Below, piece after piece: positions 1-6,193 of a stretch of DNA of 8,260 bases (position 1 is the stretch's first letter; each line of letters starts with the position of its first letter). Position numbers and translations under genes: made by a program. The notes under the pieces were generated by a model. The model ran no database searches and had not been told where the DNA came from. It was given only the letters and a program-made list of their open reading frames with translations. The stretch is from Selenomonadaceae bacterium UBA3796 (GTDB taxonomy: Bacteria > Bacillota > Negativicutes > Selenomonadales > Selenomonadaceae), in the NCBI GenBank assembly GCA_002369175.1, contig DFES01000082.1, positions 1,525 to 9,784 of the forward strand, in the 5' to 3' direction.

Positions 1-231
1 ATGAACGGCGCGGTGCTGCCGATCCTTGCGTTCTTCATCCAGTCCGGTATCGAGCAGGGCGTGGACAAGGCAATCATGGCCGGCACGATCCAGAACGATA
101 TCCTGAAAGAGTTCATGGTTCGTAACACGTACATTTACCCGCCGGATATGTCCATGCGCATCATCGGTGATATTTTCGAATACACGACGAAATACATGCC
201 GAAGTTCAACAGCATCTCCATCTCCGGATAC
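1..231 (+). pseudogene. scpA: Methylmalonyl-CoA mutase large subunit, internal fragment (truncated both ends)
   Basis: The first 77 codons match the substrate-binding barrel of the adenosylcobalamin-dependent methylmalonyl-CoA mutase catalytic subunit, which interconverts succinyl-CoA and methylmalonyl-CoA in propionate metabolism. Recognisable blocks are MNGAVLPILAFF (residues 1-12), GTIQNDILKEFMVRNTYIYPP (28-48), SMRIIGDIFEYT (51-62) and NSISISGY (70-77). In intact enzymes the last block is followed by HMQEAGA and roughly 500 more residues, including the B12 domain. Here the similarity ends at codon 77 and the frame closes at 286-288 after 18 unrelated residues. The ATG at base 1 is an internal methionine, since the family has a long N-terminal part before it, so the 5' portion lies outside the window. 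What is left cannot be a working mutase. Either a deletion fused it to the next gene or the assembly is chimeric. The family call is very secure; the cause of truncation is inference. Confidence 0.85.
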
Positions 232-773
232 TTTCCGGCGGTGATTTCCATGAACTGCAGGAGGTTTTCCGGGAACTGCCGGGCGTGACGGGTACAAGGA
301 CGGGCTACATCAATGCCGCAGGAGAGACTTGTTTCCATGATGTTGCCGGAGGAAGCACCAAGGCATACATGGGCGTGGAGGTGGCCTACCATCCGAAGAA
401 AATGGATTTGTCCACGCTCATGGACGTGCTCTTTGCAGTGGTGAACCCTTACGTTCCCGATGGGCAGGGACAGGCAAGGGGAGAAATGTATCGTGCCGGG
501 GTGTTCTACGCCGACGCAGAGGATGAACCCCAGGTGGAGCTGTATCTGAACTTCATCGCAAGTCGCGGGAAACCTCCGGCAGTTTCCTGCATCGGCATCA
601 CTATGAACGATCCCAACAGCAACCCGAAACTTGCGCGGCACTGCTTTGCTCTGGCAGAGGAACTCAAGCGTTTTCAGGAAGCCGAGCCGGAACATCAATC
701 CTATCTGCAAAAGCACCCTGGGACAGAAACTTTTATCGATTTCGGGAAGCTGAGGGAATGTCTAAGATTTTGA
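228..773 (+). CDS. Divergent MsrA-like (PMSR-fold) protein, 5'-truncated, catalytic cysteine absent
   Basis: The reading frame resembles peptide-methionine (S)-S-oxide reductase MsrA along its length. ILSGGDFHELQEVFRELPGV aligns with the family's AGGCFWG..E..F..LPGV, then a GY segment, a VEVAYHPKK strand (family: A.V.YDP..), GQARGEMYRAGVFY (family: GNDxGTQYRSxIFY), and a C-terminal AEPEHQSYLQKHP (family: AEEYHQxYLxKNP). Key residues are changed: the nucleophilic Cys of GCFWG is Asp, the GHAE motif reads AYMG, and the Cys of EDVCSG is Ala. Reductase activity is therefore unlikely and a pseudoenzyme or binding role is possible. The frame is open from 171 but has no ATG; the first usable start is GTG at 285, which lies inside the conserved region and has no well-spaced ribosome site. 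The true N-terminus was probably lost at the mutase junction, so the gene may be dead. The family call is moderately sure. Confidence 0.55.
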   Translation: MLSGGDFHELQEVFRELPGVTGTRTGYINAAGETCFHDVAGGSTKAYMGVEVAYHPKKMDLSTLMDVLFAVVNPYVPDGQGQARGEMYRAGVFYADAEDEPQVELYLNFIASRGKPPAVSCIGITMNDPNSNPKLARHCFALAEELKRFQEAEPEHQSYLQKHPGTETFIDFGKLRECLRF

Positions 774-817
774 AATGGCAAATCTGATACTGCGGCAGCT
801 CACATCTGCAAAAAGGC

Positions 818-863
818 AAAGGTGCTCCGTTCATGGAAAGCATTCAATGAACGGAGCGCCTTT
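818..863 (-). terminator. Strong hairpin, probable rho-independent terminator of the DUF4931 gene
   Basis: Bases 818-834 and 847-863 form a 17-bp stem with a single G-T mismatch and a 12-base loop. Read on the minus strand, the stem is followed by TTTGCCTTTTTG, and it begins 16 bases after the stop codon of the DUF4931 gene. On the plus strand the T-run is short (CCTTTGTG), but the hairpin lies 45 bases after the MsrA-like stop and could work in both directions. Confidence 0.7.
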
Positions 864-878
864 GTGATCGGTCTACAA

Positions 879-1643
879 TTATGGTGCGCTATAGAGCGCT
901 TTCATTTCTTGAACGATGCGTTCCAGGTTGTTCGGCAGAAAGTGGATGTTGTAGCCGATGAAGAGGGGAGAGGTGGCGAAGCGGGGCATGACTTTGGTGT
1001 AGAAGCTTTCCTTGTCATGATAGAAGAAGATGTTGTAGCTGTTGCAACGCTTGTTGAAATGGTGCATGATGTAATCCACGGAAATCTGGATGAAATCTGC
1101 GAGAGTATCCGGATCGTATCCTTTCCGGGGGAGGATGTTGAGTTCCCCGAAGCCGACGCGGGGGCAGGTGGAGGCATTGAGGGTAACATTGTTTTTCTCC
1201 ATGATAGGGATGCCTTCGAATTCCTTGGTGGAGAAGAGGAGGGCAGGATTGAGATCCGGGAAGCCAACGAGCTGCATGTGGGGATGCCGGATGGTGCCGC
1301 CCGACATGGGACCGAAATTCTTGAAGAAGAGGACGGCTTTGTATTTTCCAGAATCGATCATCTGTTTCCAATGGCGCAGACTGAAGCGGATGAGACGATG
1401 CATGTGATCCTTCGCGTAGTCCGGCATATCCGCCTGGCAGTCACAGCCTTCGATGATGACGAACTGGTCAGCCCCCTTGATGACATTGTATTTGTTGCGA
1501 AGCAGGATGATATCGCCGTCGGTGTCGAGGATATCCGTAAGGTGCGCCACGTCGCAGAAGGGGCAGGAGGCTTTCCGATCAATGATGTTTTCCGGTTTCT
1601 GGCTTCCAAGCGTCACGTCAAAGCCAATGAGATTTATTTCCAT
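879..1643 (-). CDS. DUF4931 protein, GalT-like member of the HIT superfamily
   Basis: A 254-residue cytoplasmic protein related to galactose-1-phosphate uridylyltransferase. CPFC at residues 27-30 corresponds to a zinc-binding CxxC of GalT. The stretch NFGPMSGGTIRHPHMQ (109-124) matches the GalT active-site pattern N-x-G....G....HPHxQ, with His120 and His122 as the likely nucleotidyl-transfer pair. The C-terminal TSPLFIGYNIHFLPNNL (224-240) fits the DUF4931 family of Firmicutes. The length is normal and no frame damage is seen. By family it probably moves a nucleotidyl group or binds a nucleotide-sugar-like substrate, but the substrate is unknown, and no Leloir-pathway gene lies nearby to suggest galactose. 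The ATG at 1641-1643 is preceded by AAAGGAG at a normal distance (1651-1657). It appears to be a single-gene unit with its own promoter and terminator. Confidence 0.85.
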   Translation of the reverse strand: MEINLIGFDVTLGSQKPENIIDRKASCPFCDVAHLTDILDTDGDIILLRNKYNVIKGADQFVIIEGCDCQADMPDYAKDHMHRLIRFSLRHWKQMIDSGKYKAVLFFKNFGPMSGGTIRHPHMQLVGFPDLNPALLFSTKEFEGIPIMEKNNVTLNASTCPRVGFGELNILPRKGYDPDTLADFIQISVDYIMHHFNKRCNSYNIFFYHDKESFYTKVMPRFATSPLFIGYNIHFLPNNLERIVQEMKALYSAP

Positions 1644-1650
1644 AGAGAAC

Positions 1651-1657
1651 TCCTTTG
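1651..1657 (-). promoter_or_regulatory. Ribosome binding site of the DUF4931 gene
   Basis: The minus strand reads CAAAGGA followed by G, seven bases before ATG at 1643. This is a strong Shine-Dalgarno match and fixes that start. Confidence 0.6.
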
Positions 1658-1719
1658 AAGATTTTCTACTGGAATATGATAACGAGGCAGAAGATGTTCC
1701 TCACTTTCTGATCATTTTC

Positions 1720-1748
1720 AGTATAATGGAAATATATCCATTGGACAA
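1720..1748 (-). promoter_or_regulatory. Sigma-A type promoter for the DUF4931 gene with a dyad in its spacer
   Basis: On the minus strand TTGTCC (1743-1748) is separated by exactly 17 bases from TATACT (1720-1725), a good vegetative promoter giving a leader of about 70 bases before ATG at 1643. The spacer coincides with a perfect inverted repeat, AATGGA-N6-TCCATT (1725-1742), placed like an operator. On the plus strand a perfect TATAAT (1722-1727) overlaps the same -10, without a recognisable -35. No regulator was identified. Confidence 0.5.
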
Positions 1749-1930
1749 CCCATTTTTTGTAGGACAGAGAACAATTCCATCGAAAAATAAAGGAAACGAT
1801 GTAAAGGAGATAAGGCTATTTATGGCGAATAGGAAGGAGTAAGGCAACCAGGCAGCGGGAACTGCCCACGAACCTATGGCTGCCGTTCGCTCGCTTGCCC
1901 GTATAGGAACTGTACAATCAGAAGGGAAGG

Positions 1931-2476
1931 ATGGATTTGATGAAAAAAATACGAGTCTCTATGCTGACCATAGCGATTATGCTATTTTCCGCGATAACCT
2001 TCGCTAATCCGTACCCCGCAACCTTGGACGATGGTAATCTGGTACTGGTGGACGGCGGCATGGGCGTGGGACGCTATGCCGATAGATCATCGGTAGAGGT
2101 GGAGCAGTATGCGCCGCCCGATTACCAAATCGCCATTTCTTTGGTGTCCGTCACCTTTTCCGATGAATACTGGCGTCAGCATGACACCTATGTAGGCGGA
2201 CCTTATAGGCTGGGCAAGTCCTTCCTCCTGCGTTTCCGTTACCATTGGGACAGGAAGTCTATCGCTTACAATTGGGGAGACCATTGGCAGGACTGGGACA
2301 TCAACCGCGACTACAGTCATGCCGATGGAGACCCGCTGATTCCCAACGCCGCCGAGGTTGCTTTTGTGTCTGCCTACAATATGCGCTTCTTTGGGGACAA
2401 AACCGGGTACAGCCCGGTGCTCAAGCGGCAGAGGCGTGTCATTGACGAGAGCTTGTATCTGGCTTTGGGGATATGA
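1931..2476 (+). CDS. Small secreted protein of unknown function
   Basis: A 181-residue protein with a clear signal peptide: charged start (MDLMKKIR), hydrophobic core (residues 9-24) and a likely signal-peptidase I site after TFA (23-25), giving a mature part of about 156 residues that begins NPYPA. No lipobox cysteine is seen. The mature part is rich in Tyr, Trp and Asp. It contains YADRSSVEVEQYAPPDYQIA (about 49-68), which I recall as typical of small exported proteins of Selenomonas-like bacteria, and later a WGDHWQDWD stretch. Function is unknown. Two starts fit: ATG 1931, with GAAGGG four bases upstream, and ATG 1940 (MKKIRV), with GGGAAGG nine bases upstream; the second gives a more usual signal peptide. 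It is followed after three bases by the HTH-like gene, so the two are likely co-transcribed. No strong promoter is seen close by; the overlapping TATAAT at 1722-1727 is a candidate. Confidence 0.7.
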   Translation: MDLMKKIRVSMLTIAIMLFSAITFANPYPATLDDGNLVLVDGGMGVGRYADRSSVEVEQYAPPDYQIAISLVSVTFSDEYWRQHDTYVGGPYRLGKSFLLRFRYHWDRKSIAYNWGDHWQDWDINRDYSHADGDPLIPNAAEVAFVSAYNMRFFGDKTGYSPVLKRQRRVIDESLYLALGI

Positions 2477-2485
2477 GAAGTGGCA

Positions 2486-3007
2486 ATGGACAGAAAAAAG
2501 CTGACACGGGAGCTTGACTGGTATATCAAGCAGAACTATCGCCCGGAAGGATTCCAATTAAAAGACTTCATCGGGGCTGGCACGGTCGGAGCTACCATTG
2601 GCGCATCCATGGGTGGCGCGAAATGGGCGTTGTCCTTCTTATTGGATAAATTAGAAATGACCTTCTCCGAAAAGCTGATGCAGCTCATTGAGAAAAAGGG
2701 ACGCAGACCCTCCGAAGTCTATACCAAGGCGGGCGTGACCAAGGCGCACTTCTCCAAAATAAAATCCGACAAGGATTATCACCCCACCAAGGAAACGGCA
2801 CTTGCCTTCGTCATTGCCTTGCATCTTGACCTCGATGAAGCCGCCGATTTACTGAAACGAGCCGGATATACCCTTTCCCACAGCAGTGAGAGCGACATCA
2901 TTGTGGAGTTCTTCATCGAACGCGGGGTATATAACATTGATGAAATCAACTACCAACTGGACAGTCGCGGTCATCGGACACTGACCAACTGGCGCAAACC
3001 CGTCTAG
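2486..3007 (+). CDS. Helix-turn-helix-like (XRE/cro-type) protein with a glycine-rich N-terminal segment
   Basis: A 173-residue protein read from ATG 2486, preceded by GAGAAGTGG; a GTG at 2480 is possible but worse spaced. Residues 59-130 (FSEKLMQLIEKKG..SEVYTKAGV.KAHFSKI......PTKETALAFVIALHLDLDEAADLLKRAGYTL) match a common Firmicutes module, a cro-like five-helix domain that also occurs behind macro or VWA domains. SHSSESDIIVEFFIERGVYNIDEIN (131-155) is its usual tail. Residues 28-53 (FIGAGTVGATIGASMGGAKWALSFLL) are small and hydrophobic with repeated Gly. This is unusual for a DNA-binding protein and could be a membrane-associating helix or a protein-contact segment. The normal ending of this module (resembling LFxFxQPLLG) is replaced by DSRGHRTLTNWRKPV, so the C-terminus may be altered. 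It likely forms an operon with the secreted protein upstream. Target and role are unknown, and DNA binding is inferred only. Confidence 0.65.
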   Translation: MDRKKLTRELDWYIKQNYRPEGFQLKDFIGAGTVGATIGASMGGAKWALSFLLDKLEMTFSEKLMQLIEKKGRRPSEVYTKAGVTKAHFSKIKSDKDYHPTKETALAFVIALHLDLDEAADLLKRAGYTLSHSSESDIIVEFFIERGVYNIDEINYQLDSRGHRTLTNWRKPV

Positions 3008-3025
3008 GTAAACAGGGCATCAGAT

Positions 3026-3187
3026 GTGACGGATGAGGACTGGAAGCTGATTGAGAAGCTGCGGAAGGCCGGGATAAGAATCTTTTCAGTTATTGATCAT
3101 GATATCATTGGTGCTGTCTCGGGCATGGAGTATTGGACACCTGAGGATATGCGGGATTTGAGACACCGCAGCAGTTCCGGCAGATGA
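3026..3187 (+). CDS. Possible short ORF or gene remnant, 53 codons
   Basis: GTG 3026 opens a 53-codon frame 18 bases after the HTH-like gene, with AGGG (3014-3017) eight bases upstream as a weak ribosome site. It reads VTDEDWKLIEKLRKAGIRIF at its start and has a reasonable protein-like composition up to about codon 46 (TPEDMRDL), then becomes Arg/Ser-rich and stops. A second frame, open from 3162 to the TAA at 3381-3383, reads protein-like from AAVPADEQNATKEVSKSVG onward but has no start codon; a shift near 3161 would join the two. This looks like a broken gene, but I recognise no family. It could equally be chance. Confidence 0.25.
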   Translation: MTDEDWKLIEKLRKAGIRIFSVIDHDIIGAVSGMEYWTPEDMRDLRHRSSSGR

Positions 3188-3528
3188 ACAAAACGCGACA
3201 AAGGAAGTTTCCAAAAGTGTTGGCAGCGTGTTTTTGCCGATTTTCCACAGACTGTTGCCACTCTACGCATTCCGTGCGCCGGAACACGCCCCTATTTCCT
3301 GCTCTATTAACAAAAGCATTGAATCCATCGAGGGTTTCTTGAGTCTTTGCGGCGACAACAGACCGAGCCTGGTTACCCACTAAAGTTCACCGTGCAAATC
3401 ATGTCCAGGTATTTGCAGACATAGATTTCAAAAATAGCTAGAACTCTTGAAAACAAAGGGCTAGAAGGGTGTGCTAAAGTGTATCGAAATCTTTTCCCAT
3501 TGTCCTACTGGAATACTTGCGTAAGAAA
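3188..3528. other. Apparent non-coding or decayed stretch before the flippase gene
   Basis: No frame here has a start, ribosome site and recognisable family. One 91-codon minus-strand frame (3105-3380) has an unconvincing Cys/Asn/Arg-rich composition and no ribosome site. The stretch 3384-3528 is AT-richer. I see no tRNA, no transposase fragment and no clear terminator for the HTH-like operon. The region fits decayed remains of a gene or element next to the promoter at 3529. Confidence 0.35.
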
Positions 3529-3537
3529 TGGTATAAT
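3529..3537 (+). promoter_or_regulatory. Extended -10 promoter of the flippase/lipid-kinase operon
   Basis: TGGTATAAT contains a perfect TATAAT (3532-3537) with the TGn extension at 3529-3531. The hexamer 17 bases upstream (TGGAAT, 3509-3514) is a poor -35, as often seen with extended -10 promoters. Transcription would start near 3544, giving a leader of about 80 bases to GTG 3624. Confidence 0.55.
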
Positions 3538-3623
3538 ATGACAGCTTGTTTCATTGATTTCGATTGTTGACTTTATTGTGTAAGCAATGATGCTTTTTGC
3601 AGAGAAAAGTCAAGGCTAGGACG

Positions 3624-5300
3624 GTGTTTTCGATTAGCAGCCAGAATGGTTCAGATAAAAAAGCCAGCAGGGGAGAATCCTTCCTGAAAGGAACGCTCAT
3701 CCTCACAGTTGCCGGTTTTGTGGTCAAGGTCATCGGGTCCCTCAACTGGATTTTTGTGTCCCGTATCCTTGGCGGTGAGGGCATTGGCCTCTATCAGATG
3801 GCCTTTCCCATTTATTTTTTTGCTATGACGGTATCCCAGGCGGGGGTGCCTGTGGCGATTTCCATCATTACGGCCGAAAGGGTGGCCTTGAAGGACATTT
3901 ACGGGGCAAAGCGGGTTTTCCGCATTTCCATGGCACTGATGCTCGTAACGGGTCTGGTGTTCTCCCTGTTGACCTATTTCGGGGCGCAGTGGCTCATTGA
4001 TTGGCATTTCATCCGCGATCCCCGAGCTTATATGTCCATGGTTGTGCTGGCGCCTACGGTGTTCTTCGTGACGTTTCTCGCAAGTTCCCGCGGGTATTTG
4101 CAGGGTTGGCAGCGCATGACGCCGACGGCGGTGTCCCAGATCGTGGAGCAGATTTTCCGCGTCATTACCATGATCGTGTTGGCAAATCTCCTGCTGCCAT
4201 GGGGACTTGAGTACGCTTCGGCAGGCGCGAGTCTCGGAGCTCTGGCAGGTGCGGTGACGGGGCTTATCGTCCTCGTCTATTTCCATATCAAGCTTGACAA
4301 GGACATTGAACGTGATTACGGGCATGTGCTGAAGCCCGCACCGGATACGGAAGGCGAAACCAGTTGGCAGATCATCAAGCGCATTTTCGCGCTGTCCCTT
4401 CCTGTTTCGGCGGCAAGCATCATGCTGCCCGTGGTTTCGAATCTGGATCTCATGATTGTTCCCCAGAGACTGGAAGTTGCAGGATATTCTGTGAATCAGG
4501 CCACGGAGCTTTTCGGGTATCTTACGGGCATGGCGGTGCCCTTGGTGAATCTTGCGACGATTCTTACAGCATCCATGGCGCTTAGTATTGTGCCTGCGAT
4601 TTCAGAGGCGAGAGCACTGAAGCAGATGGATCGGGTCTACAATCAGACGGCATCTTCCGTTCGCATATCGAATTTCGTGTGCTTTCCGGCTTTTGTCATT
4701 GTCTTTGTGCTGGCGACGCCAATCTCAGCGCTCATATACAATGCTCCGGGAGCCGGTCCTGCGGTGATGATTTCCGCCGTGAGCATCGTGCTCCTGGGGT
4801 TGCACCAGGTATCCACGGCAGTGCTTCAGGGCTTGGGTCATACGAAGATTCCGATGGTGAACATGGTTCTCGCCGCCGTTGCAAAGGTCATACTGAACTG
4901 GACACTGACGGCGCAGCCATGGCTCGGCATCATGGGCGCAGCCTGGGCAACAGCGGCGGATATGGGTGTTGCGGCCTTCATCAACCTGTATTTCATCTAC
5001 CGCTACATCGGCTACCGCATTGAGATTCCCCAGCTTCTCAAGACGATGGGGGCAGCAGGTGTCATGGCACTTGCTGTGAAGTTCTTTTATGATCTCACCA
5101 TGGATCAGTGGGCCATGGGTGTATTCTCCACCTTTGGCGCAGTGTTCTTTGGCTGCGTCGTGTATCTGCTCACCCTCATTCTCATCGGCGGCATCCGTGA
5201 AGAGGATGTGCAGAGGCTTCCCATGGTGGGCAGGTTCTCCATCCGGATCCTGCGCCGCATTGGCGTGTTCAAGTCCAAGGACGATCAGGAGGTGCAGTGA
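3624..5300 (+). CDS. SpoVB/MurJ-like polysaccharide flippase of the MOP superfamily
   Basis: A 558-residue integral membrane protein of the polysaccharide-transport branch of the MOP superfamily, with about 12-14 hydrophobic segments. Family hallmarks are SFLKGTLILTVAGFVVKVIG just before and within the first helix (residues 19-38), RILGGEGIGLYQMAFPIY (about 47-64), and SSRGYLQG..RMTPTAVSQIVEQIFRV (154-180), typical of SpoVB-type proteins. The length fits. Members move lipid-linked sugars or peptidoglycan precursors across the cytoplasmic membrane; the substrate here is unknown. The start is uncertain: there is no in-frame ATG before the first helix. GTG 3624 has AAGG eight bases upstream and is preferred. 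TTG 3597 gives nine more residues but has no ribosome site. The stop overlaps the lipid kinase start (TGATG), so the two are translationally coupled. The hydrophilic end (KSKDDQEVQ) lies in the cytoplasm if the helix count is even. Confidence 0.85.
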   Translation: MFSISSQNGSDKKASRGESFLKGTLILTVAGFVVKVIGSLNWIFVSRILGGEGIGLYQMAFPIYFFAMTVSQAGVPVAISIITAERVALKDIYGAKRVFRISMALMLVTGLVFSLLTYFGAQWLIDWHFIRDPRAYMSMVVLAPTVFFVTFLASSRGYLQGWQRMTPTAVSQIVEQIFRVITMIVLANLLLPWGLEYASAGASLGALAGAVTGLIVLVYFHIKLDKDIERDYGHVLKPAPDTEGETSWQIIKRIFALSLPVSAASIMLPVVSNLDLMIVPQRLEVAGYSVNQATELFGYLTGMAVPLVNLATILTASMALSIVPAISEARALKQMDRVYNQTASSVRISNFVCFPAFVIVFVLATPISALIYNAPGAGPAVMISAVSIVLLGLHQVSTAVLQGLGHTKIPMVNMVLAAVAKVILNWTLTAQPWLGIMGAAWATAADMGVAAFINLYFIYRYIGYRIEIPQLLKTMGAAGVMALAVKFFYDLTMDQWAMGVFSTFGAVFFGCVVYLLTLILIGGIREEDVQRLPMVGRFSIRILRRIGVFKSKDDQEVQ

Positions 5301-5302
5301 TG
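5287..5302 (+). promoter_or_regulatory. Ribosome binding site and coupling junction for the lipid kinase
   Basis: CAGGAGGTG (5287-5294 region) is a near-perfect Shine-Dalgarno sequence inside the flippase 3' end, five bases before ATG 5300. The ATG shares its A with the flippase TGA (5298-5300). This favours ATG 5300 over the GTG at 5297. Confidence 0.75.
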
Positions 5303-6193
5303 AAACGGTTCGCCCTTGTTTACAATCCGGTTTCGGGTCATGCAACCTTCAAAAATCGGTTGGACTGGATCATCGAGGCTTTTCAGAAGCGCGGCTGCAT
5401 GCTGCTGATTTACCGGACACAAAAGGACAATGCCGGGGCATTTCCTGAATTCCTACGGGAAGCGAAGGTGGAGGGGCTTTTGGTGGCAGGCGGGGACGGT
5501 ACGCTGCATGAGGTTGTGAATCTGCTTCTCAAAACAGGGCAGCATTTGCCTGTGGGCATCATCGGCAGCGGTACGTCCAATGATTTTGCCTCTTATCTGA
5601 AGATCAACGAGGATATGAATGCGTATTTCGACTGTATTGTTGCGGGAAAGACGCGATGGGTGGATCTTGGAAGAGTCGGTCGGGAATACTTTGTCAATGT
5701 CGCCAGCGCGGGAATGATGACTTCCATTGCCCATGAAGTGGATGTGCGCCTCAAGAATGCCCTTGGCAAGATGGCCTATTATTTGAAAGGGCTTGGGGAG
5801 ATTCCAAAATTTCGTTCCATGCATATTCATCTGAGGGCAGATGGCAGGGATTATGAAATCGATGCATTTCTCTTCGTCATAATTAACAGCGCTGTGGTGG
5901 GAAGCATGAGAAACGTGGCAGCAGCGGCGAAGGTGGATGATGGGAAGCTGGATTTCCTGGCAGTGAAGAAATCCAGCGTAACGGAACTCATGAAAATTAC
6001 GGCGGATCTCATTGCAGGGAATCCTGTGGCAGAAAAAAACGGTGTGCTGCATGTTCAGGCCTCCGATTTTCTCGTATCCACAGAGGGCAAAGTGCAAAGC
6101 GATCTGGATGGGGAAGCGGGACCCCTGCTGCCACTGCATGTGGAAACCGTAGGGAAGGCGCTGGAAGTTTACTGTATGGATTTCGACAGGTAA
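5300..6193 (+). CDS. YegS/DgkB/BmrU-type lipid kinase (diacylglycerol kinase catalytic family)
   Basis: A 297-residue soluble or membrane-peripheral kinase with the full set of family motifs: NPVSG (9-13), LLVAGGDGTLHEVVNLLL (60-77) for nucleotide binding, GIIGSGTSNDFA (86-97), VDLG (121-124), the second-domain strand KVDDGKLDFLAV (211-222) and DLDGE (268-272) near the C-terminus. The first domain binds ATP and the beta-rich second domain completes the active site. Family members phosphorylate diacylglycerol, phosphatidylglycerol or other lipid alcohols; the substrate cannot be told from sequence. Translational coupling to the flippase suggests a joint role in envelope lipid or lipid-linked sugar turnover, for example recycling of diacylglycerol, but this is inference. 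Its last 25 bases overlap the convergent tmcAL gene. No catalytic motif is missing. Confidence 0.9.
   Translation: MKRFALVYNPVSGHATFKNRLDWIIEAFQKRGCMLLIYRTQKDNAGAFPEFLREAKVEGLLVAGGDGTLHEVVNLLLKTGQHLPVGIIGSGTSNDFASYLKINEDMNAYFDCIVAGKTRWVDLGRVGREYFVNVASAGMMTSIAHEVDVRLKNALGKMAYYLKGLGEIPKFRSMHIHLRADGRDYEIDAFLFVIINSAVVGSMRNVAAAAKVDDGKLDFLAVKKSSVTELMKITADLIAGNPVAEKNGVLHVQASDFLVSTEGKVQSDLDGEAGPLLPLHVETVGKALEVYCMDFDR

Larger units (their letters stand above)
1644..1930. other. Divergent intergenic region between the DUF4931 and secreted-protein genes
   Basis: These 287 bases hold the minus-strand promoter and ribosome site near the left, and an unexplained leader of roughly 200 bases for the gene on the right. 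A 38-codon plus-strand frame (ATG 1726 to TAA 1842) exists but has no ribosome site and resembles nothing I know. Bases 1851-1907 can form alternative hairpins: GGCAG 1851-1855 with CTGCC 1862-1866, or GGCAGC 1851-1856 with GCTGCC 1879-1884, plus CCTAT 1873-1877 with ATAGG 1903-1907. There is no T-run after them. I recognise no known riboswitch class. Confidence 0.4.

Noticed and set aside
135..716. 193-codon minus-strand frame across the left end
   Set aside because: It covers the mutase fragment and the MsrA-like frame, both with recognisable motifs on the plus strand. It is Cys/His-rich and has no family match.
822..1658. 278-codon plus-strand open frame opposite the DUF4931 gene
   Set aside because: It is a complementary-strand shadow: composition is Glu/Val/Asp-rich with no family, while the minus strand has clear GalT-like motifs, ribosome site and promoter.
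1667..1677. 11-base repeat CTACTGGAATA also found at 3505-3515, considered as possible element ends
   Set aside because: It is too short, same orientation, with no integrase or transposase between the copies; chance is likely.
1726..1842. 38-codon plus-strand frame in the divergent intergenic region
   Set aside because: Its ATG lies at the overlapping -10 elements, there is no ribosome site, and the peptide resembles nothing known.
3105..3380. 91-codon minus-strand frame in the decayed region
   Set aside because: GTG start without a ribosome site, Cys/Asn/Arg-rich composition, and no recognisable domain.
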